This document shows positions 23,657 to 31,856 of a stretch of DNA of 64,000 nt, piece by piece (the stretch's first letter is position 1; each line of letters starts with the position of its first letter). The notes under the pieces are model-generated. The model saw only the letters and a list, made by a program, of their open reading frames with translations, did no database searches and had not been told where the DNA came from. The DNA comes from Leclercia adecarboxylata (GTDB lineage: Bacteria; Pseudomonadota; Gammaproteobacteria; Enterobacterales; Enterobacteriaceae), in contig DERO01000006.1 of assembly GCA_002360945.1 (NCBI GenBank), positions 248,001 through 312,000 on the forward strand, given 5' to 3'. Both the position numbers and the translations under genes were made by a program.

Positions 23657-26122
23657 TTAAAACCTGACATTCAGATCAAATGCGAGGGCAATGTTGCGCT
23701 CCCGCTTCCCGTCGTAAGGACGCTTATCCCAGGTCAGTTTCACCCCAGCATCCACTACGTTATTCCATTGAATACGTTGCCCGTAACCTAACTGATTGAT
23801 GGCCCCAGCGCTGTGCCCTTTTTGCCAGTAACCGCCCGCCCCCGCCTCAAACTGCTGCTTCCAGACCGTGTCGTAATGGCGGTACAGCACCTGTTCGGCG
23901 CGCAGCCCTGCAACCGCCGAAAGATCACGTTTGGGGTTGTAATAAGGCACATTTTCTTGGCTGTTATGGCTGCCGCTGATGCCTGGAATAAAATCCAGAG
24001 TAAACAGTGGCCGCGTCCAGAGGCGCTCTTTACCGCTGATGCCGTATTCCAGTCGATCGTTGCCGTCGGTGAAATGGGCGCCGGAAAGCGAAAGTTGATA
24101 TTCGCGTCGTTCGTTGTGATACCAGCGTAACCACAGATCGCCACCGTTGGCGTTTACCCCATTGCGCAGGGCACGCAGCGGCGTGTTACGGGATAACCGC
24201 TCCGCCGAGCCCCCGACCCGCCAGCTGTCGTTGAAATCGTACCAGCCAGAGAGGCGTCCGCCGATTTTTTGATCGCTGCCATCGTTACGCCCGGAAACCT
24301 CCATTTCGGCCCAGATATCCCTTGACGTCCATTCCACGCCCGCCAGCAGGTCCCGGCTTATTCCCTTCCCCTCCTCAAACTCGCCACGGGCAAAGTTGTA
24401 ACCGGTAAACAGTCGCCAGTTTTGGTTAACAGGTGGGCTATAAAGCGCAGCGTTGAGGGTAAAATCATTTTTGCCACTGACCGGACTGTCGGACGAGATG
24501 CCCTGAGACCCGGCTATCCGCAGTTCAGCTTTGTTATGCACCGCCATCAGTCTTTCAAGCTGCAACGTGGCGGCATCATCCGGGCTACGGGCGACCACAT
24601 CCTTCGTCAGTTCGTCAGCCTGCCGCCACTCCTGTAGCTCCATGGCCGTCCATGCCTGTTGCCTTTCCAGCGTCAGGTTGCTGGGTTCTATGACTTCGGC
24701 AAGCTTAAGTTCGCGCTCTGCGGCACGAGGTAATCCTCTCGCCAGCAGCACTGACGCATAGGCAATACGCAGGGCCTGGTTGCCCGATCCTGTACGCGCC
24801 AACCGCTCCGCATGCGTCTCGGCTGCAGGCAAGTTATTGGTAACCACCAGATATTCGGTTTTTAAGGTTTTGGCCAGCAGCCAGTTGTCATTGGGCTGCG
24901 GCGTGGGAGAACCATAGACCTGTTGAAGGTAAGGGCTCTCTTTACTGTAGGCATCCAGCTGCTGCTTCGCTTCGTCGAAATGGTTGTTATCAAGACGGGC
25001 GTACAGCAGTTCCTGTTGATCGTCCATGGTCAGCGGCTGTGATGCCAGGGTCGAGCCACGCGGAAAATAGATGCTTTCAAGCAGCGACTCGGCTTTGTCC
25101 GGTTGCTTCTGCGCAAGATAGGCAGATGCGACCCATCTTCTGGCGTAGTCAGGAACAGGCTTTCCGTTCGCCTCGAGCGATTCAAATTCGGCGATCGCTT
25201 TATCCATGTGTTTACGGATAACCAGCGCCCCCAGCCGGTCAATTCTGGCGCGCCGCACATCACCTTGCGCCTCGGGAAGTTGTTTCCACTCGGCAATCAG
25301 CTCGTCATAGCGAGCCAGTGCTTTATCGGCCACCAGAAATCGTTCTTCTTCATTACGGGTGGGCGTGAACGCAGCGCGGACGGTTTGCGCCGCCGCATCC
25401 AGTTCAAGTTGACGTGTAATGGCATCAGGCTGCGGGTAGCGCTCTGAAAGGGTCAGCGCGGGGCCGGCAATGCGGTTGGCCGACATGGCAGCCAACAGCG
25501 TGGGCACCACGTTTTTGTTGCGGTCTGAATCGGTATCAATTTGGCTGGCAGCCAGTACTGAATCCCAGTTTTTCCCCTGAGCATGATAAACATAAGCCAG
25601 CAGTGCCTCCCTCTCTGGCCCCGGCTCCTCGTCTGCCCAGCGCTGGGCTTCGGTGATGGCCTGCTCGTTGCGATGGGCATCGGCGAGCGTCATTATCCAG
25701 CCGGTGCGGACGTCGCTATTGCCGGGCTCAGCTTGCAGAACGGTTTCCCAGACGGCCAGCGAGGCATTCCACTGCTTTTGGTTACGCAGCGCGCGGGCGG
25801 CAGCAACTTGTCCTCTGGCAGGGATGGCCATGCGTTGGTGATAACGCTCCCATACCGCCAGCGTCTCAACGTCATTATTGGCCCATGAGGAAACCTGAAG
25901 CCAGTCAGCAATCTCTGCCGCCGTTAACTGTGTCTGTTGTTCCCGAACGGCAAGGTATTGCAATAAAGGCTGGCGGTCGCCATCCCGTGCCTGAATAATA
26001 AGTTCGTCGTAGGCAGACATTTGGGCGTATACCCATGTCGGAAATAACATGCTCACCATTAATAAGTATCTTCCTGAACGCAATGGTTTAATAACGCAAA
26101 AGGAGCAGGAAACTCTGAACAT
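23657..26122 (-). CDS. pgaA: PNAG outer-membrane porin PgaA
   Basis: An 821-residue outer-membrane exporter of PNAG. A signal peptide (about residues 15-33, LLMVSMLFPTWVYA) is followed by TPR repeats through about residue 500, for example RALRNQKQWNASLAVWETVLQAEPGNSDVRTGWIMTLADA. The 16-strand barrel is C-terminal. It contains VYSPP-like LYSPPVNQNWRLFTGYNFA, SGWYDFNDSWRVGGSAERLS and KRPYDGKRERNIALAFDLNVRF with terminal Phe. Overall agreement with E. coli PgaA is clear but moderate, and the N-terminus is distinct. An AAAGGGAT ribosome site precedes the ATG and may overlap a CsrA site. Confidence 0.96.
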   Translation of the reverse strand: MFRVSCSFCVIKPLRSGRYLLMVSMLFPTWVYAQMSAYDELIIQARDGDRQPLLQYLAVREQQTQLTAAEIADWLQVSSWANNDVETLAVWERYHQRMAIPARGQVAAARALRNQKQWNASLAVWETVLQAEPGNSDVRTGWIMTLADAHRNEQAITEAQRWADEEPGPEREALLAYVYHAQGKNWDSVLAASQIDTDSDRNKNVVPTLLAAMSANRIAGPALTLSERYPQPDAITRQLELDAAAQTVRAAFTPTRNEEERFLVADKALARYDELIAEWKQLPEAQGDVRRARIDRLGALVIRKHMDKAIAEFESLEANGKPVPDYARRWVASAYLAQKQPDKAESLLESIYFPRGSTLASQPLTMDDQQELLYARLDNNHFDEAKQQLDAYSKESPYLQQVYGSPTPQPNDNWLLAKTLKTEYLVVTNNLPAAETHAERLARTGSGNQALRIAYASVLLARGLPRAAERELKLAEVIEPSNLTLERQQAWTAMELQEWRQADELTKDVVARSPDDAATLQLERLMAVHNKAELRIAGSQGISSDSPVSGKNDFTLNAALYSPPVNQNWRLFTGYNFARGEFEEGKGISRDLLAGVEWTSRDIWAEMEVSGRNDGSDQKIGGRLSGWYDFNDSWRVGGSAERLSRNTPLRALRNGVNANGGDLWLRWYHNERREYQLSLSGAHFTDGNDRLEYGISGKERLWTRPLFTLDFIPGISGSHNSQENVPYYNPKRDLSAVAGLRAEQVLYRHYDTVWKQQFEAGAGGYWQKGHSAGAINQLGYGQRIQWNNVVDAGVKLTWDKRPYDGKRERNIALAFDLNVRF

Positions 26123-26348
26123 AGCTATCCCTTTATCTCGGTTTTAACGTGAGCTTTTCATTTATTGATGACTAAAAGATGACGAAAATCTAGTAGCTAA
26201 GCAAGCAACAAAAAAGTACAGATAAATTTAAAATGTCATGCTTTTTTCGTATTTATCATTACCCAATCCAGGACTACTTATTGCCAGGCAAAACCTGGAC
26301 GCCAATCAAAAGTTAGCAGCCGCGCTTTCCTTTTACCAATTCAAGAAA
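26123..26348 (-). promoter_or_regulatory. pgaABCD leader and promoter region
   Basis: There is no ORF in this AT-rich stretch between pgaA and the terminator of the Slam gene. In E. coli the pgaA leader is long and is bound by CsrA at several GGA sites. Here, GGA occurs in the ribosome site (AAAGGGATAG), in CCTGGATTGGG near 26262, and in AAAAGGAAAGC near 26328, so CsrA control is plausible. A specific -10/-35 pair was not assigned. Confidence 0.4.
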
Positions 26349-26370
26349 TAAAAAAACACGCCGGGGCGTG
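26349..26370 (-). terminator. Intrinsic terminator after the Slam gene
   Basis: On the minus strand the stem CACGCC / GGCGTG (26357-26370) is followed by TTTTTTTAT. It is 75 bases past the Slam stop and would isolate it from pgaA. Confidence 0.75.
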
Positions 26371-26444
26371 CTTTTCACGTTAATCTCATTCTTTCGTATC
26401 AGACTTTTTCTACATACTCAGTAAAATGGCTTGGTAAATGTCTG

Positions 26445-27875
26445 TTAAAAATTCTTATCCAGAGAAAGCGTGATATTCCTCTGTCGATAATCATAGAAAT
26501 CGATATTGCTGTCGACCCGCTTGTAGGTGAAATTCAGTTTCGGCATCACCCCACAGAAATAAAGGTCACGATGCCAGAGCGAGAAGTTATAGATCTGTTC
26601 GTTGTCTTTCCGTCGCGTCGAGAAGATATCACTGTCGGCCTGATAATTGCGTCTGGCAATGGCCGTGGTGGCGGCAAAGGAGAGTTGCCAGGGCATATCA
26701 ACCTGCACCCCGCTGCGCAAACCTACCCGATGGTTAGATTCACTGCGAGTGACGGTCTGCTGATCGAGCAGATCGAAGCCGGCAAATCCTGACACCCGGT
26801 TACTGAAGGCATGGGACAGGGTTGTGGAAGAGTAACGATTTTGCCCGCGCAAGAAACGATAATCTTCATCATCATAATCCAGTTTCTGATATTCCAGCGC
26901 CTGACTCACCTGCCAGGTGGGCGTAAGTAAATAACTGTATTCGGCGCGGACGCCAGGGCCAGAAGAGTATGCCTCGGTGCCATACCATCTTTTTTCATAA
27001 AACGGCAACAGGGCAAATTGTTGCCGGAAATTACGCCATTGATATCCAGCATAAGCTCGGGTGGTAATATCATCAAAATCATGATTATTCCAGTAACTCT
27101 TACCGTTTACCGTACCAAGAAATCGCAAGCCATGCTGATCGTAGAGTTGAACATCTTTTTGTAATGCGCCATTGAACCAGAAACCTTCTCCGCGCTGAGG
27201 GAAACTATCCTTATTACGAATAAACAGGCGATCGCCAACCCGAATGGTTTTACCCGATGAAGCATTATTGACATTGCTGTCATTCAGATAACTCACGCTG
27301 AATGAACCCGTTAATGCGCTGCCTTTCTGAATGCGCTCAAGATATTGTGCAATGACCTGCTGAATATTTTCAGGTGGATTGCTTTGTAATACACGACGAA
27401 ATTGATAATCAGCCGCGTCAAACTGACGATTTTCAAACATGGCACGCGCTAAATCCAGACGCACCGCAGCAAAGTCAGGATGCCTGCTCAGAATAGCGCG
27501 ATAGTGTTCAATCGCCTCTGCATAGTGCCCCTGGCTGCGGGCCAGACCGGCTTTTGCAAAATGAATCAGGGTAGAATCCGGATTAGGTGACGCCGCATAG
27601 ACCGGTAAAATGGCACGAACCATCGGCCACTTTTCTTCACGAATGGCCTGATCGAGCAGCGCCATCGCCAGCTCTGGCTGTTCCGCCAGTTGAGCATTGG
27701 TGACATGCAGCGTCTTTTCGCCAGGCTCGGTGCGCTTATCCGGCGTGGTCAGTCGTTCAAAGTGGGGAGCAGCAGGAATCGAGTCGGTTTCCGGCGGCGC
27801 AGCAAACGCAACGCTGAGCGGGCACAGCAAACTCAGTGCGCCAGTACGCAAAATATTCATAGAAAGGCTTACCAT
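26445..27875 (-). CDS. Slam-type surface lipoprotein assembly modifier (outer-membrane translocon)
   Basis: A 476-residue protein of the Slam (formerly DUF560) family, which moves surface lipoproteins or hemophores across the outer membrane. A signal peptide (MNILRTGALSLLCPLSVAFA) is followed by a TPR-like region at about residues 70-195 (GHYAEAIEHYRAILSRHPDFAAVRLDLARAMFENRQFDAADYQFRRVL). About residue 195 to the end is a 14-strand-type barrel starting SFSVSYLNDSNVNNAS, with the aromatic-rich end YDYRQRNITLSLDKNF. The lipoprotein gene directly upstream, 37 bases away, is its probable substrate. The translation start may be five codons further in, at 27860. Slam genes are best known from Neisseria and Acinetobacter and are less described in enterobacteria. 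Confidence 0.88.
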   Translation of the reverse strand: MVSLSMNILRTGALSLLCPLSVAFAAPPETDSIPAAPHFERLTTPDKRTEPGEKTLHVTNAQLAEQPELAMALLDQAIREEKWPMVRAILPVYAASPNPDSTLIHFAKAGLARSQGHYAEAIEHYRAILSRHPDFAAVRLDLARAMFENRQFDAADYQFRRVLQSNPPENIQQVIAQYLERIQKGSALTGSFSVSYLNDSNVNNASSGKTIRVGDRLFIRNKDSFPQRGEGFWFNGALQKDVQLYDQHGLRFLGTVNGKSYWNNHDFDDITTRAYAGYQWRNFRQQFALLPFYEKRWYGTEAYSSGPGVRAEYSYLLTPTWQVSQALEYQKLDYDDEDYRFLRGQNRYSSTTLSHAFSNRVSGFAGFDLLDQQTVTRSESNHRVGLRSGVQVDMPWQLSFAATTAIARRNYQADSDIFSTRRKDNEQIYNFSLWHRDLYFCGVMPKLNFTYKRVDSNIDFYDYRQRNITLSLDKNF

Positions 27876-27912
27876 CTGAAGGTCCGGTCAGCCAGGCTGA
27901 CCGGAAAACGAT

Positions 27913-28653
27913 TTATTGACGTGTCGCGCCAAAGGATGCGTTTTTAGTCGTGTCTGCAAACTGCGCCAGACCGCCTAACTCTTCAGCCGTGGGCCCATTG
28001 AAATGTCCGGTGAACGTTCCCGCCTGCCCGCCGGATTGCGCATTACCGGTGAAACCACCATTGGCAATGTTGCCCTGCATCGCAACTTCGCTACCAAAAG
28101 TATCATTTCCGGTAATGGTGCCGTTGATGGTTTTAGCAGCGAAATCAATGTTAAAGCGAGCATCACTCAGGATATCTTCACGCATACCGTGACCCACATA
28201 GGTCGCCGTTCCCTGGGTTGGCACGTTAGCCGCGAGCGTGGCGTCCCCGGTGTAGAAGACGTCATGCTGACCTTTTTCATACTGTGTCCAGGTACCGAAC
28301 GTGGTGTAACTCATACGGCCACAGCACCATGACGTTGAGGAGACCGGGGAACGGTCGTCACGGGTGAGCCGCTGGGTTTGCACCAGGCCCGCAGAGATCC
28401 CAGTGCCGCGCATAACGTATTCACGGCCCTCCGGGGTGGTGTAGGTCCAACCAGAAAGGGTACCGCCGGTGGTCAGGCTGACCGGTGCCGTGGCAGGGGT
28501 TTCCGGTGTGGTACCCGTATTGCCGTTATCCGTTTGCACAGGCGCAGTGGTTACCGGCGGCGTGCTGTCGCTACCGCCACCGCCACCGCCACCTCCGCCA
28601 CACGCAGTCAGCACAAAAGCAGTCAGTAATAATCCAGGTTTTAAGATCCCCAT
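27913..28653 (-). CDS. Slam-dependent surface lipoprotein (TbpB/HpuA-like barrel)
   Basis: A 246-residue lipoprotein. The signal MGILKPGLLLTAFVLTAC ends in lipobox LTAC; the lipidated cysteine is followed by nine glycines and a Ser/Thr/Pro-rich linker to about residue 58. The C-terminal half has the small eight-strand barrel pattern of transferrin-binding-protein-like lipoproteins: ATYVGHGMREDILSDARFNIDFAAKTINGTITGND, then FTGNAQSGGQAGTFTGHFNGPTAEELGG and ASFGATRQ. The GGQAGTFTGHFNG...ELGG block is the hallmark of that fold. A CC pair (SWCCGRM) may form disulfides. It forms an operon with the Slam gene. The ligand is unknown; related proteins bind heme, hemoglobin or transferrin. Confidence 0.85.
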   Translation of the reverse strand: MGILKPGLLLTAFVLTACGGGGGGGGGSDSTPPVTTAPVQTDNGNTGTTPETPATAPVSLTTGGTLSGWTYTTPEGREYVMRGTGISAGLVQTQRLTRDDRSPVSSTSWCCGRMSYTTFGTWTQYEKGQHDVFYTGDATLAANVPTQGTATYVGHGMREDILSDARFNIDFAAKTINGTITGNDTFGSEVAMQGNIANGGFTGNAQSGGQAGTFTGHFNGPTAEELGGLAQFADTTKNASFGATRQ

Positions 28654-28770
28654 ACGCTAAACGTCCTTGGTTGTGAATAAATTCGTAGAATTTGTAACAT
28701 GATATTTACGAATAAATTTACGCCAAAAGATTCAGCATCTCTAATGAATAGTCCTTACTTCCGTTGATTC

Positions 28771-28847
28771 TAAGATTAATCTTAACAACCACTTATACAA
28801 CGTTCCGCCTACGGATCGGTTAACCTGCGTTAATTTGACTTAAGTCG
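28771..28847. promoter_or_regulatory. Palindromes upstream of the Slam/lipoprotein operon
   Basis: Two perfect palindromes lie in the AT-rich region before the lipoprotein gene: TAAGATTAATCTTA at 28771-28784 and GACTTAAGTC at 28838-28847. They are 118 and 185 bases upstream of its start. Neither matches Fur. They may be operators, or may simply reflect AT-rich DNA. Confidence 0.3.
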
Positions 28848-28923
28848 ATTAATTGGCGCTTTTTGCACGCGTTTTCTATTATGTGACCTTATTCATCCTC
28901 TCTCTTGATCATGACAAATAATG

Positions 28924-29214
28924 TCACTTAAGGTCTGAGGGCAACACTGTAATTGGCGATGCGTTCAGCGGTGCTGGTATAACCCTAAGATTCAAGACTT
29001 CTGTACTTCGTATTGCATGTGGAAAGCCTAAAAAATCGCTATTACAGCCTGCATCAGAAAATTCATAACGATACTTCATGTGATATTCAGGCACCAAAAG
29101 GTCTGGATATACCGCTAAAGAGATAGTTAACGACTCAGGATAAAGCAGACGATACGCATCCGGACTAAATCTGAACTCAGTAATGGTCCGCTTTGTGCCA
29201 GGAGCGGACATCAT
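28924..29214 (-). CDS. Hypothetical protein, 96 aa
   Basis: No family recognised. Two ATG codons in tandem are preceded by TAAGG with good spacing, so translation is likely. The protein reads as a beta-rich soluble protein: ITEFRFSPDAYRLLYPESLTISLAVYP, then EYHMKYRYEFSDAGCNSDFLGFPHAI, then LNLRVIPAPLNASPITVLPSD. There is no signal peptide or membrane span. It lies 268 bases downstream of the OLD-family nuclease in the same orientation and shares its AT-rich composition, so both may have arrived together. A functional link is only a guess. Confidence 0.5.
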   Translation of the reverse strand: MMSAPGTKRTITEFRFSPDAYRLLYPESLTISLAVYPDLLVPEYHMKYRYEFSDAGCNSDFLGFPHAIRSTEVLNLRVIPAPLNASPITVLPSDLK

Positions 29215-29358
29215 TGAACCTTACCTGATGTGCGAGAAGCAAAGGGCTACCTTGTAATCAATTTCTACTGAACGGTATTAAAAATGAAAAGCACAATTCT
29301 TTTTATAAACTAAAGTCTATGTATATTATTAATAAATAAGATGATTGGGTAATTTATT

Positions 29359-29383
29359 CATCAGGGCTATAGCAGCCCTGATG
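29359..29383. terminator. Hairpin downstream of the OLD-family gene
   Basis: Ten-base perfect stem CATCAGGGCT / AGCCCTGATG with a five-base loop, 100 bases past the nuclease stop on the minus strand. T-runs are poor on both sides, so termination is likely but not typical. Confidence 0.4.
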
Positions 29384-29482
29384 ATATCTTTGACCCTAAT
29401 GCTTTCAACTCTACTAACTTAAATAAAAATTTAATTGACGAACGATAAATCATATACCATAAATTCACATAAACTACAGTGC

Positions 29483-31375
29483 TCACGTTTTATTTTTTTT
29501 GATCCCTGGCAAAACTCTTGGAACAATCGTAATTGGATTATCAGTTTGAGATATTTCGAAAGGGAACTCAGCACGTTCAAATAATGGTGATGAAATATCA
29601 ACTTCACACTTAAGGTGTTGCTCGGTAGATTTATTAGTTAGTTTGAAAACTGTTGCATCAATCCCGATTGTAGATCTGGCTATTATATCAAGTTGTTGAT
29701 CGCTACTGTTGAATGTCATGCCAAGCATCACTGGTGTCAAAATCGCACCGAGCTTCATACGAAGGAGATGATCTTCATCGACAAGTTGGTTCGGTGCTGC
29801 ATAATGTAAGGCAGCATAAATATCATCATAACATGCTACAAGTTCTTGTGTTTCTCGAGTTTCAAATCTAGCTGCTTCTAGTGCTGCACGATCTGGCTTT
29901 CCTCTTCCAATCTCTTCTGTCACTCCATAATAATTCTCTATTGCCCCCCGACGTAAAAAAAAGCATCCAAGATTGTGTAACGATTTCAATAGCACATCGT
30001 ATTTTTTGCTAAGACTTTCAGCTCTAGACGATGCTTCGGTACCAAAACTTTTCGGTTCAGTAAGAATACGTGCTAACGTCACGCGATGTTTGGCATCAGC
30101 CCCAGAATCTTTACTTGACCAATCAAGATAATTTTCAGCCGCTAAATCTACTTCCTCCTTAAAGTCAGTAATGAAGGTTGTAATTGCTACTCGCAAATCT
30201 CTGTCAAGATCAGCGAGATTGGTTCGCCCTACCTGGTCTGCAATCGCCCGAGCCTCTGGTAATTCACTGAAATAATTGACCAAATCATTTTCGTCAGCCA
30301 AGGCGTCGAGATCTGCAAGCAAACTAACTCGTTTGTTCATCAGGCGAAACAGTTTGGCAGCTTCGATAAATTCTCCCTTACCAGTAACTGGAAGTATTTG
30401 AGCATTACGTGCAAGGAGACGGAGACCGAACTTTCTTGCCAGTTGTGTTACGATTATTTCGTCACTAGGACCTTCGACCAATAATACATGCTCAGCGAAC
30501 ATAGCTGTTCTATGGGTAGCGCTAAGGCGTGCTATTAATGCAGCTAGTTTTTTACTCCTAAGAATATCTGCATTTTTTAAGATCTGCGCTGGAGTTTTCT
30601 GAGCCGAATTGAAAAAAATTATTTTTGATAATTCTTCAATTCGTCGTAGCGGTAACATTGAAGGTGAGTGTGTCGCTATGATAATCAATTTTTTCTTTGG
30701 ATTATTAGGATCACCTGCTACCAATTCCATCTCTTCAAGCAGAAATGCTTGATGCTGAGGGTGTAATGAGATCTCTGGCTCATCGATAATCAATGCGCCT
30801 ATCTCGTCGTTATGAATTGCAGATAGTAACGCGACAACCTGCAGTATTCCGCTTGCTTCGTGATTAGCTGCATAGCCATCGCCGCCAGTGAGGGGGGTTA
30901 TTCTAATAGTCATTCCACTTTGAGACCACTTTAGTTCAACGCTTCGATCAAACAACTGTTGCAAGCGTGCTTCAATTTTAAGCTTGAGGTCAGGCCTTCG
31001 GTCTAAAACCATTAAGTCACCAGTAACACTTTCATAATTCCACCAGTGATCAAGGTAACCAATGTTTCCAATTGCTGCTTCGTTAGAATTTACACCATGA
31101 GGACTGTCTGAGTTAGACCTATAGGATTCAAATGGGCTACTACGACCTGCCGAAAGAAAATGTACCTTCCTATTTTGAGCAGTCATCATATTTCCACTCA
31201 TTAATTTTAATTTTATTGCACGTAGTGCTCGGGTTTTACCACTACCATTTGGCCCAACCAGCGTTGTAATCCCTGGCCCAATATGTATTGTTGCTTTCGT
31301 AGATAGGTTATCGACCAATGAATATTCAATATTAATCGGCCACGTAAAGTCTTTAGCTGTAGCATCTAAATTCAT
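29483..31375 (-). CDS. OLD-family ATPase with TOPRIM nuclease domain
   Basis: A 630-residue overcoming-lysogenization-defect (OLD) type protein. The ATPase has Walker A GPNGSGKT at about residues 40-47. Walker B is ALIIDEPEISLHPQHQ and the H-loop is IIATHSPSMLP. The TOPRIM domain has HVLLVEGPSDEIIV (catalytic Glu) and SLLADLDALAD (DxD) in the middle of the protein. The long C-terminal part is unfamiliar. OLD-type proteins act as nucleases in phage defence (P2 Old, Gabija GajA). No GajB-like helicase or reverse transcriptase is adjacent, so this would be a stand-alone system. The start was set at the third codon because AAGGG lies six bases upstream. Composition is far more AT-rich than the flanks. 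Confidence 0.87.
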   Translation of the reverse strand: MNLDATAKDFTWPINIEYSLVDNLSTKATIHIGPGITTLVGPNGSGKTRALRAIKLKLMSGNMMTAQNRKVHFLSAGRSSPFESYRSNSDSPHGVNSNEAAIGNIGYLDHWWNYESVTGDLMVLDRRPDLKLKIEARLQQLFDRSVELKWSQSGMTIRITPLTGGDGYAANHEASGILQVVALLSAIHNDEIGALIIDEPEISLHPQHQAFLLEEMELVAGDPNNPKKKLIIIATHSPSMLPLRRIEELSKIIFFNSAQKTPAQILKNADILRSKKLAALIARLSATHRTAMFAEHVLLVEGPSDEIIVTQLARKFGLRLLARNAQILPVTGKGEFIEAAKLFRLMNKRVSLLADLDALADENDLVNYFSELPEARAIADQVGRTNLADLDRDLRVAITTFITDFKEEVDLAAENYLDWSSKDSGADAKHRVTLARILTEPKSFGTEASSRAESLSKKYDVLLKSLHNLGCFFLRRGAIENYYGVTEEIGRGKPDRAALEAARFETRETQELVACYDDIYAALHYAAPNQLVDEDHLLRMKLGAILTPVMLGMTFNSSDQQLDIIARSTIGIDATVFKLTNKSTEQHLKCEVDISSPLFERAEFPFEISQTDNPITIVPRVLPGIKKNKT

Positions 31376-31545
31376 ATACATCCCTTACAATATTATTTTT
31401 GATAAACTCAACATCACAATATATTGATATGTTATTAGATTATGACAACAATAAGAAAGAAATTTTCAAAGTCTTAGGTCCGCTCTTCGCTCAAGGCGAA
31501 ACCTCAGCGCCACCGTCCCCGTCCACCCTGTCCCATTAACAGACT

Positions 31546-31845
31546 TTATCGCTCCGGATCCACCCGACCATCCATCAGGATGTACTGCGCCGCTTTACGC
31601 GCGTATTGATCAATCAAAGGAACAAGCCGAGTGAAATGCTCGCTGGCACAATGCGCATCGAGTGCTGCGCGGTCGGGCCACTCTTCAATGAAAATAAAAT
31701 GCCCGGGATCCTTTTCATCCCGGTACAAATCATAAGCAATACACAGGGGTTCTTTCTTCGTCGCCGCGATGAGTTCGCGGTACAAAGGGAGAACGACGTC
31801 GACGAACTCGGGTTTGATAAAATCTTCGGCGATAACTTTTAACAT
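31546..31845 (-). CDS. Antibiotic biosynthesis monooxygenase (ABM) domain protein
   Basis: A 99-residue dimeric ferredoxin-fold protein of the ABM/YgiN class. The pattern LKVIAEDFIKPEFVDVVLPLYRELIAATKKEPLCIAYDLY, then FIFIEEWPDRAALDAHCASEHFTRLVP, is typical, with the conserved EEW and H-x-x-S/T-x-HF blocks. YgiN is a quinol monooxygenase; others handle quinones or are of unknown role. No cofactor is needed in this family. The gene lies 11 bases downstream of the YnfC-like gene and may share its transcript. Composition returns to that of the core genome here, marking the edge of the AT-rich insert. Confidence 0.88.
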   Translation of the reverse strand: MLKVIAEDFIKPEFVDVVLPLYRELIAATKKEPLCIAYDLYRDEKDPGHFIFIEEWPDRAALDAHCASEHFTRLVPLIDQYARKAAQYILMDGRVDPER

Positions 31846-31856
31846 GGTTAATAAAT

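Noticed and set aside
28378..28660. Short plus-strand frames with poly-Pro/Arg stretches
   Set aside because: They are the reverse reading of the glycine tract in the lipoprotein gene.
28654..28923. Fur box before the Slam/lipoprotein operon
   Set aside because: Looked for GATAATGATAATCATTATC-like sequence because the cargo may bind iron or heme; only unrelated palindromes were present.
29483..31375. Gabija system
   Set aside because: The nuclease has the ATPase-TOPRIM layout of GajA, but no UvrD-like helicase (GajB) is adjacent on either side.
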